A stretch of 64,000 nt of DNA from Meghimatium bilineatum (Eukaryota > Mollusca > Gastropoda > Stylommatophora > Philomycidae), in assembly GCA_034231615.1 (NCBI GenBank), contig CM067311.1, positions 17,814,143 to 17,878,142 on the forward strand, read 5' to 3'. Positions within the stretch are counted from its first letter, which is position 1; every line of letters begins with the position of its first letter. A model generated the notes under the pieces. The model saw nothing but the letters and a program-made list of their open reading frames with translations. It made no database searches and was not told the origin of the DNA. A program made the translations under genes and the position numbers. Below are positions 55,867 through 64,000 of this stretch, in pieces.

Positions 55867-56115
55867 GTAGACACCGACCTCTAGACCGCCCCCACCAATT
55901 GCTTCCGAACAGCAACACGTATAGGTCGTCAGCGCCCACTATGGAGCGGCACTGTCCACTTTAAGAATCTTTAATCTAAACCAGTGTTTCCCAAATTTGT
56001 CTATATGGATCCCCAGGGGACAATTTCGACTGTTCTAGCGAGAAAAATTTGGGGTGCATGCAATGTAAATGGGGATCCATGTAAGCGAACCCCATTTAGG
56101 CAGGTTTTCATCACC

Positions 56116-56193
<78 letters not shown>

Positions 56194-56240
56194 GCACACA
56201 AAGAGGAATGATGAAATCAGGAGAAGAATCGGTATAAGAC
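55867..56240 (+). mobile_element. Interspersed repeat family C, copy 2, expanded by a TA tract
   Basis: Same blocks as copy 1. Between CATCACC and TGATGAAATCAGG, where copy 1 has a single junction base, this copy carries a (TA)n tract (56117-56190) plus CACGCACACAAAGAGGAA. Confidence 0.8.
56117..56190. repeat. (TA)n microsatellite
   Basis: About 36 TA units, inserted relative to copy 1 of family C. Confidence 0.95.
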
Positions 56241-57734
56241 CATGCACAGAATATACCGAGAAACAACAAATAAATGACTTTGACACCTTATGTGAATGAA
56301 CCATAACCAACTACCGACAGGAAAATATAACATAAGGTGACCCGTGTACAAAGCCAGAGATAGAACCTTGTACACATACGGATTCAAAGCAGCCAATGCG
56401 ATACATCTGGTAGTGAATAGACAACTAAAGTTCCCAGTCACTATCCCTATGCTTAAAATCTATTCCCTGCGGAGGCACCCTTAGGCATACGATGAAAATC
56501 TGTCTCTATTTTGCCTACATCTCCTTAAGGAGCGATGTGCCATACATTCATATAATGTGTTACTGAAAGCAACTCAAAGTGTTCACATACACTGGTTGAC
56601 TAGTTGTCTAATGGTCAACTAACAATTGAAATTTGGTATTTGTACACGTTTGGAAACATAATTACTACTTTTCGTATGTTAACACAGGTGGTCTTTCTTT
56701 GTGTAGCCAATTTCTCGAAACTATTGTGACATTTGACACTGAATGAATTTAAAAATTATAAACACTTGGAAGACCGTTTCTCTGATAATTCTAACATTCA
56801 TTATCTGATTCAGGAAGTCATTTAGAAACTGTTAATTTGCATTGTGTTACTATTGCTAATTTGATAATTCAGATAATAGGTCCTATAGGTCGATGCTATG
56901 CATTGCATGTATTTCAAATTCGTGAGACAGTAAGGTAAACATTAACTGTCAATAATGGTATAATGATTCAACACATTGATCATGCAAACGTTTTCAGAAT
57001 ATTTGAATGTACATCACATGATACTATTATACACCATATTTGTGATGAGACAAATAAATATGCTGACACGCATATTACTAATAGGAAAAACTTTGCGTTC
57101 GGAATAAAACGGGTTATTATGATTAGGTCTATTTGTTTGAAATATTTTTTCATTTTGTGAGACGAATGTGTATAAAGGCTTTCACATCTCCTCCATAATA
57201 TAAAGAAGCATTGCGCTTGTATATTCATAAATTAGAGCATACAGTAATAATAGACCTACACTCAAATTATATAAAGTGAGAATACAGTGGGAAAAATGGT
57301 TAGAAGAAAATTTGTTAACAACCCTTGAGTTTTTTACTCAGCGCATCTGAGGGGTTAACGGGCAGTGTAGATATTCTGACCATCATCTACTTGGGAATGG
57401 ATAATATGTATATGTATATGTATATAGTATTTCGGTTCATTCCGGGATAATTTGTCCACACAGAATACAACATTTTAACACAAATTGATTTAATACAAAT
57501 CCCGTGAAGGGGAGAAAAATACAACACGCAGCGTCTGCTGCCGATCATTCGCACTGAGAGCCCCCATCTCCCAATTTTCTTCCAATGAAGAGGGCAGGAG
57601 TAGGGTCTCTTAGTGTGCTGCGCGCAGATCGATGATTGATGCGTTGTATACGCCTTTAGCTAAAGTTAGTTTTATTAAATAATGTATGGTTTTGTTTCGT
57701 TAAAATCGTGGACACATGTCACGTTAAGTATCCT
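56241..57734. other. Unique sequence upstream of the hAT pseudogene
   Basis: No 5' hAT terminal repeat could be found. A GC-richer stretch at 57530-57640 is unexplained. Confidence 0.4.
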
Positions 57735-57921
57735 TATTTTTCAGAAAATTGACGGAGTGCCCATGTGTTTCGTGGTGTGCTATGTTCATGTACACGTTTT
57801 TCAAATTTGCAAACAAACGGCAACGAATAACACTTGCCTTACTTGTACTAAATATGGTTACCACTCAAAATTTAAAAAATCATAAGAGAACTACTGTTGA
57901 CAGTATGATCGCTTCATTTTC

Positions 57922-58223
57922 AAACAGGCAATCGCCCGGGTGTTGTCGAGGTCCGAAAGGGGAGCAAAGAATAGCAACACTGTTTACCTTCCACGCATGT
58001 CGTAAAGGCGACTAAGGAGGTTATGGGATGGAGTTGGCTGTGCCATCCCATATAGGGTCAGTGACCCAAAGCCATGCTGAAGTCTGATGTGTCAGGCCGA
58101 AAGGCGCAGATATCGCAGCAATGATGTAAACCATGACACAACGCATTCACTTCTCCGGACTACATCCTGCTTATCTGCAGGAGTTTGAGAATGAACACAG
58201 AAGAAGAAGAAGAAACAGGCAAT
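57922..58223 (+). mobile_element. SINE family D inserted in the hAT gene
   Basis: The exact 11-bp TSD AAACAGGCAAT lies at 57922-57932 and 58213-58223. The body (57933-58212) starts CGCCCGGGTGTTGTCGAG and ends in GAA repeats after GAGTTTGAGAATGAACAC. Removing it joins the hAT reading through FQTGNDCMLAA. Confidence 0.95.
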
Positions 58224-58544
58224 GACTGTATGCTGGCAGCATGAAATATCTCACTACTCATAGCAAAATCAGGAAACAGCTGATTGTGCTAGACGTTTGA
58301 GATGATTAAAAGCAGGTCTACACAAGCCTGCATATGATACACTTAAAATAATTCAATTGATCAACAACACAGTTCAAAGACGTATTGATGAAATGATTCG
58401 TGGTGTTGAAAGCTTCTTGTGTAATTAATTATATACAAACGAAACATTTTTCAATTCAACTGAAATAGTCACCATTGCCAGAAAATGTAGCACTATTATT
58501 GGCATATGTTCGTTTCGTTATGTATCAAGAAATCCATGAAGAAC

Positions 58545-59205
58545 TGTTCTTTATGAGTACGCTAGTGAAACATGGACTGTGCATAGACATCATGTGAAAA
58601 AACTCAATCATTTTCACACAAATTGTCTCAGAAAAGCTATGAACATCAGATGGCAAGACAAGATTCCAGATACCACTGTCCTTGATAGAGCTGGTATCCC
58701 CAGCATTGACACGATCCTGATGCAGATACAGATTAGTTGGGCAGGTCATTTGGTGCGTATGCCAGACCATCGTCTGCCAAAGATACTTCTCCATGGTGAG
58801 CTGGAGAAGTGCACACGATCTCAAGGTGTCCAAAAGAAGCGCTACAAAGACTCGTTAAAGAACTCACTAAAAGCCTTTGAAATAGACCACGATACATGGG
58901 AAGAACGTGCACAAAATAGATCTACATGGCATTCTAAAATCAATAAGAGCGCATCATCTTGTGAAAAGAGGAAAAATGTAGCAGCTCAACAGCGGAGAGC
59001 AGCTAGAAAGTCACGGATAGACCAAGATCCGTCTACTGTCGTCATTCCCTGTCCGAACTGTCCAAGGACATTTACAGCTCGAATAGGGCTCATTAGCCAT
59101 CTACGAACTCATAATCAAGGACATAACTAAAATTGAATTTTCAAAAGTGGATGTAACAAATGGTCATCATCACTTGTGGTGGACCAACAACAAGACATTG
59201 GGTAC
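58545..59205 (+). pseudogene. LINE ORF2 C-terminus with C2H2 finger, copy 2, inserted in the hAT gene
   Basis: An uninterrupted frame runs from YASETWTVHRHHVKKLNHF through RKAMNIRWQDKIPDTTVLDR, QISWAGHLVRMPDHRLPK, KKRYKDSLKNSLKAFEI and SRIDQDPSTVV to the finger CPNCPRTF...SHLRTH. It is longer at the 5' side than copy 1. hAT sequence is on both sides (MYQEIHEELFF before, KTLGTLKTGTKGE after), so the LINE is an insertion; I could not define a TSD. The coding part has no stop, so it is recent. Confidence 0.88.
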
Positions 59206-59563
59206 TTTAAAAACAGGCACTAAAGGCGAATAAATGTTAAATCTATGAAAGATTATTTCATTGAAACAGCAATCTCCTTATCAAATATAATACCACAACA
59301 GCAGATGTAACACCAGCCATGTTTTGCGCGCTATCGCGGTTCTTTACGCCATTTGGAACAAAATGTACTCGGGGTATTTGCAATTCACTGCGTCATTCAC
59401 TAGCTAACAATCTGAGTACCAAATTGCATCAATCTCTTCCATCTGTCAAAAACGCAGTAAACAAGATTCGTAGCAAACAAGATTCGTAGCAGTGCCATGC
59501 ATTATAGGTTATTTGAGCAGCTGTGTGAAGAAAATGACGATGACTTTCCTAAATTACTCCTTG

Positions 59564-59860
59564 ACTTGTGAATGAAAAATTCGTGAGACTAACGGGAATT
59601 GAACCAGTCCGTACAACGGCACCAAATCGCCTAGCAACAATTGCACACGCGTTTTTCCGTACTTGACTAACCGCATCTCCAATAAAAGATCAAATCGCAT
59701 CTTTTATTGGAGATGCGGTTAGTCAAGTACGGAAGAACGCGTGTGCAATTGTTGCTAGGCGATTTGGTGCCGTTGTACGGACTGGTTCAATTCACCTTAG
59801 TCTCAAGAATTTTTTAAAAATTGGCCACTGGTTTCCTACTTAAATTTACTTGTGAATGAA
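59564..59860. mobile_element. Fold-back tRNA-like retroposon (family F inverted dimer) with 13-bp TSD
   Basis: Arms of 106 nt (59585-59690 and 59699-59804) are reverse complements with three mismatches around an 8-nt spacer, CAAATCGC. Each arm is the tRNA-like family F sequence (GGTTCAATTC, TAGGCGATTTGG, AGTCAAGTACGG). The TSD ACTTGTGAATGAA lies at 59564-59576 and 59848-59860 and splits the hAT frame (LLLDL and NEVHWLSK). The unit therefore inserted as a whole. RNA from either strand would form a 106-bp hairpin. Confidence 0.93.
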
Positions 59861-61103
59861 GTCCATTGGCTCTCGAAATGCTTATGTTTGACAAGATTAT
59901 TTTCACATTTTGAGACCATTTTTGTGTAGATGCTAAAGATCCCATTTTGAAAGAAAATTTAATCAAATGAAAACCATACATTGATTATTTAACACATGTG
60001 TTTACTAAATTTAATGAGGTTAATTTGCAGTTACAAGGTGACAATCTGAATTTAATAAAAAAAAAACAAAGTTGCAGCTTTTCTTGCCAGAGTGAATCTC
60101 ATGAAGCAAAACATTTGACGGCTCCAATTTTACCTCCAATTTGTCACTGGCAAACGCTCAGGATGAGAACTTGTTGGTCAACGTTCAACATTTAAATGTC
60201 CTTCACGTACACTAAAACCAGGATTGAGGATGTTTTGTCTGTGGAAATATCACAGTGGATTATCGATCCATACGATGACAATGAAGAATCGGATGTCATA
60301 TTACAAGAAGAGCTGATCAGAATAAGCACAAGCGTAGAATGTAAGTTGCAGTTCAGAAAGGAATATCAGCAGTTATGGCTTCAGAAAGATATACCTGTTG
60401 CTTTCACTGCATAATGGAATATCGCCAAGAAACATTTTGATATCTTTTCCATCTTCATACCTCGAGGAAAGGGGTTTTAGCGCCGTTGCAGATCTTTTTA
60501 CGATAACAAGAAATCGAATACAAATCATTGGACATGGAAAAGTAAGACTATATCTCAGTAATATGAAGAAAATATTGAACAATTTCTATCAGAGGATCGA
60601 ATTCATCCTTTTCATTAACAGTATTATTTGTGTAGTAATTTCATGTAAGAATTTTACTGGGTTCTGATTTGTTTCGGTCCACATCAAAATATTTGCTTTG
60701 ATGGTGTGTCTTTTCAATAAAGGTATGAATAAAAATTGTACATGCTCTTATTGTTTTACAATTGTTCTCTACCAAAAAAAACCTATCACAGTGAGTAGCA
60801 CTGTGTCAGCTGTCAAAAACACACTTTTAGCGAATAATTTAGGTAAATACATTAATAGGTAGGCTGGGTTTCCATAGAGTGTCTATGAAAAAAAATGGCA
60901 AGGGATCTACAGGGAAAAAAAGTTTGGGAACCACTGCTCTTAGCGGTCACGTGAATGTAGTTGCGGAACTATTGGAGAAAATAGCGAATTCCTCTAAATT
61001 TGACTTAAGCACACAGAAATACAGATCAATGGAAGATAACACGATAATCATAACACATGCATAACACATAACACATGTACTTCATGAAAATGTTAACTAA
61101 TTC

Positions 61104-61190
61104 ACATAACTGAGGTGTGAGCTGCAGTAGTGTAACGGTGTCCGATGACTAGCATACCAGGGTTTCGAACCACTCGTTGTATGTGATTTA
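61104..61190 (+). other. tRNA-like sequence, possible SINE head
   Basis: GAGCTGCAGTAGTGTAACGG resembles an A box region and GGGTTTCGAACCACTC a B box with one extra T. Spacing is tRNA-like but the stems pair poorly. Confidence 0.35.
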
Positions 61191-61261
61191 ACATAATAAT
61201 TACTCCCTTGGCTTAATAAAAAAAATTAGGGAATCATGGCTCATGCTTTGGGAAGATCGAG

Positions 61262-61720
61262 GAATTTTTACATAGCATCCTTCACACAACATTAGGAACA
61301 GAATTACATACTCATACAACAGTAGGTACAAGAAGAAACATTCATACAACAGTAGATACAGAAAGAAACATTCAGACAACAGTAGGTACAGAAAGAAACA
61401 TTCAGACAAGAGTAGGTACAGAAAGAAACATTCAGACAAGAGTAGGTACTGAAAGAAATATTCAGACAAGAGTAGGTACAGAAAGAAACATTCATACAAC
61501 AGCAGATATAGTATGAAATACTCATACAAGAGTAGGTACAGAAAGAATCATTCAAACTTTTAAATGACATCCTTCACACAACATTAGGTACAAAAGGAAA
61601 TATTCATGCAATAGTAAGTACAGAAAGAAACATTCATACAACAGTAGGTACAGAAAGAAACATTCATACAACAGTAGGTACAGAAAGAAACATTCATACA
61701 ACAGTAGGTACAGAAGAAAA
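61262..61720. repeat. 30-bp minisatellite in two blocks
   Basis: Units carry AGTAGGTACAGAAAGAAACA then TTCAGACAAG or TTCATACAAC. Each block is preceded by CATCCTTCACACAACATTAG, so the array plus its left flank was duplicated (61262-61556 and 61565-61720). Confidence 0.93.
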
Positions 61721-61723
61721 ATT

Positions 61724-61900
61724 AAATGAACAATCCCGCCGAAGACGGATGTGTCGTGCCATTGGCGCACATAAAACGGCGACACAACGCATTTCCATTC
61801 TCTGAACTAAATCGTGCTGGAAATCTAGTAGAACAATTGTCCTGCTACAAGAGAGATCTGGAGTTTGAGAATCAACGCTGAAGAAGAAGAAATGAACAAT
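61724..61900 (+). mobile_element. SINE family D', copy 2
   Basis: The exact 11-bp TSD AAATGAACAAT lies at 61724-61734 and 61890-61900. The body (61735-61889) starts CCCGCCGAAGACGGATGTGT, contains GGCGACACAACGCATTTCC and GAGTTTGAGAATCAACGCTG, and ends in GAA repeats. It lies next to the 30-bp array. Confidence 0.93.
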
Positions 61901-62037
61901 AACTAAGAGGAGAGCAGTTTTTCTACTTTGTTAAGATGTTAAAAACCAATATATATAAGCTATATGCAAAACTGGTGATTCTGAATGCGCAAGGTCGTAA
62001 GATGTGACACAAACCATGACCTTTAAACCTATAACCC

Positions 62038-62435
62038 AGCCGATAAGCCAGTCAGGCACATTTCTGTCAGTGAGTAAGCCGATAAATCAAGTCTGGCACA
62101 CTTCTGCCTGTAAGCCGATAAAACAGTCAGGCACACTTCTGCCTGTAAGCCGATAAAACAGCCAGGAACACTTATGCCTGTAAGCCGATAAAACAGTCAG
62201 GCACACTTCTGCCAATGAGCCGATAACACAGTCAGGCACACTTCTGCCAATAAGCCGATAACACAGTCAGGCATACTTCTGCCAATAAGCCGAAAACACA
62301 GTCAGGCACACTTCTGTCAATAAGCCGATAAAACAGTCAGGCACACTTCTGCCAATAAGCCGATAAAACAGTCAAGCACACTTCTGCCAATAAGCCGATA
62401 AAACAGCCAGGCACACTTTTGCCAATAAGCCGATA
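62038..62435. repeat. 35-bp minisatellite, about 11 copies
   Basis: Units carry AGCCGATAAAACAGTCAGGC then ACACTTCTGCCAATA. Confidence 0.95.
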
Positions 62436-62689
62436 AAATCTCTATTTTCATATTTACTTTTACATACAACTATTCATGTCAAAGCACATCATATTAAGAG
62501 AAAGAGTTAAACGGTGTCGTTCCTGCCACTTAGTCTGATCAAGATATACATCTCAGTAATCGTGTGACGCTTATATAAGCAGAGTTTCGTTTCTTAATCA
62601 AGGCCGAAGACCAGTACCTTGTTCAGGGCCATAGAAATGTTATCCCTAACGGGGATGGGAGTGTTAACTTACATAAGAAAATAAGCTAA

Positions 62690-63720
62690 ATGGTGCGTTT
62701 CGTGTGTCTGTTTCTTCTTCTTCTTCTTTCTGTCCTCCTGTACCTTTCGGTGTTGAGAGAAGTGTGAGTGTACGGTCTTTTGCCCTACTATTTGCCTCCT
62801 CTGCTGTTATATTTCCGAGTGTCTCTAATACACTATCTATCCACCTTTTACGAGGACGTCCAATAGGTCGACTGTTTTCGTATTGTTTGTTAAGGGTTTC
62901 GTGGATAATACTTTGCTCTTTCTGTCTGGTTATGTGGCCGTACCATTTAACTTGTTTCTGAATATATTATAATGTTGACGTGGTCCCTAATTGTTTTCTT
63001 AGTTCTTCAAATTCCTGATTTTGTCTCTCAAGCTAACTCCAATCATACGTCTTACACATTTCATTTCAGTTGTGTCAATCGTATAAATTGTTATAGAATC
63101 CAATGTCCAAGTTTGACACTGATGACACGACGTCGGTAGAAAAATGGTGTTGAATATCGCTTTCTTTATTTCTTTTGTAATATCTTTGTTTTCTAGTAAA
63201 GGTGTTAATTGGCCGATTACATGACATGCCTTATCACATTTTGCATCTAATTCTGCTTCTTGTTTGTTGTCATATCTCAATGTGCTGCCAAGATATTAGA
63301 ATTCATCTACTTGTTTTAGTTGTTTGTTGTTTATCTGGATGTTGATGTTCTCCTTTTCTCTTGCAATATTCATTACGTCTGTTTTGTCTATGTTGATTTT
63401 CATTCCAAATCTCTTGCCTATCGTGTCTGTTGTTTAGGTGGTCTTGCATAGTTTTCATGTTGTTGTGGAATAAAAAAAAAACCTGTTCATCTGAAAAAAG
63501 CAGTTCATTTGTTTCATTAGAATTTGCTGTTTTGTTTATATGGTCATGTATGTAATAAAAAGTAGTGGAGACAATACACATCCCTGTTTTACTCCTGTGC
63601 TAATCACAAAGTCTTCTGCGTATAGAAATCTCTACAAATGTTAATTAAACGTTGGTGTACTCCATACATTTTCGTGTGTAGTTTCCTATTTTTGATAAAA
63701 GAATTTAAGGCCGTCTTTGA
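62690..63720 (-). pseudogene. LINE reverse transcriptase to C-terminus, QCQTW lineage
   Basis: Minus strand: TGVKQGCVLSPLLF (motif B, about 63560-63598), then RFGMKINIDKTDVMNIARER, EFYLGSTLRYDNK-like, CDKACHVIGQLTPLLENKDI, FLPTSCHQCQTWTLDSITIY, TEMKCVRRMIGVSLRDKIRN, QVKWYGHITRQKEQSI, RPIGRPRKRWIDSVLETLG and ITAEEANSRAKDRTL. Motif C has decayed beyond recognition. It ends at a (TTC)n tract on the plus strand (a GAA tail on its own strand). It is the best-preserved member of its lineage in this window. Confidence 0.88.
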
Positions 63721-64000
63721 AAAATTTGCTAAAAAAGAGAGTAGTAATTGCTAAATTACTACTGCTAAACTTCATATACTTATTTGCTAAGCAGGGATTA
63801 AGGGGGGGGGAGGCTTAACAGTCCATACCCTTTCTCCCACTCTTATCTACCGGTTTGAACTAGTTTATATAGTATTTTGTTCTGAAAATGTCTTTATTGA
63901 TAGTTTACACGCAGACATACAACACATACCATGACAGTGTATCTGTAAAAAAAAACAGATGAACTCAAAAGATGCGGCCATAGAGGATTACAACACGGTA
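63721..64000. other. No recognisable feature
   Basis: Includes a run of G at about 63805. Confidence 0.4.

Larger units (their letters stand above)
57735..60945 (+). pseudogene. hAT transposase remnant (ZBED5-like) with three nested retroposons
   Basis: Pieces in order: a BED-finger-like VPMCFVVCYVHVHVF (57757); after a SINE, DCMLAA and NISLLIAKSGNS (58224); INNTVQRRIDEMIRGVESFL (58365); LPENVALLLAYVRFVMYQEI (58474). After a LINE come KSMKDYFIETAISLSNI (59245), TPAMF (59310), HRL-free SLANNLSTKLHQSLPSVKNA (59400) and YRLFEQLCEENDDDFPKLLL (59500). After a fold-back element come NEVHWLSKCLCLTRLF (59855), FTKFNEVNLQLQGDNLNLI (60004), DVILQEELIRISTSVECKLQ (60295), SSYLEERGFSAVADLF (60440) and RNRIQIIGHGKVRLYLS, the hAT dimerisation domain. 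The 3' end AGTTTGGGAACCACTGCTC (60925-60945) is a hAT terminal repeat. Dead through stops and shifts. The family is the one domesticated in vertebrates as ZBED5-type proteins. Confidence 0.88.

Overview
The window looks like intergenic or intronic DNA from an animal genome. It is AT-rich and dominated by degraded non-LTR retrotransposons (LINEs), short retroposons, DNA-transposon remnants, microsatellites and minisatellites. There is no operon-like gene packing, no rRNA and no convincing stand-alone tRNA gene. The LINE types (an RNase H lineage, a lineage ending in a C2H2 finger, and ones with short ATG-repeat tails), the tRNA-like SINEs and one SINE core similar in memory to mollusc repeats suggest a lophotrochozoan, perhaps a gastropod. 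That placement is inference only.

Only one host coding segment can be supported: a 131-nt internal exon on the minus strand (20563-20693) with a good acceptor and a GTAAGT donor. Its protein is not recognised. Everything else that is open in reading frame is either retroelement or transposase sequence, or tandem repeat whose period is a multiple of three.

Layout: 1-6.6 kb holds a 620-bp interspersed repeat and five minisatellites, one with a LINE end inserted in it. 7-13 kb holds LINE fragments, a 246-bp retroposon and three arrays. 13-20 kb is mostly unique AT-rich DNA with LINE and SINE pieces. 20.3-24.1 kb holds the exon, a 39-bp array and a 2.5-kb reverse transcriptase/RNase H LINE. 24.9-25.9 kb is an internally deleted mariner with perfect 31-bp terminal inverted repeats. 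28-36 kb is arrays, including one of 2 kb. 36.5-40.2 kb is LINE fragments, one with a twin-priming inversion. 40.8-45.5 kb is a nest: the second copy of the 620-bp repeat, an old LINE, a younger LINE inside it with an intact 3' reading frame, and a tRNA-like SINE. 47-48 kb is an inverted repeat with a SINE in one arm. 49-57 kb holds hAT-like non-autonomous elements, LINEs and an RNase H fragment. 57.7-60.9 kb is a hAT transposase pseudogene broken by three separate retroposon insertions, one of which is a fold-back tRNA-like element. 61-63.7 kb holds two arrays, a SINE and another LINE.

The elements do not form a pathway. What the window shows is an insertion stratigraphy, readable because many insertions keep exact target-site duplications (TSDs): LINE into satellite, SINE into LINE, LINE into LINE, and SINE, LINE and fold-back SINE into hAT. 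Two themes recur: inverted duplications at retroposon ends, and minisatellites seeded from nearby functional sequence, most strikingly an array of splice-donor-like units directly downstream of the exon.
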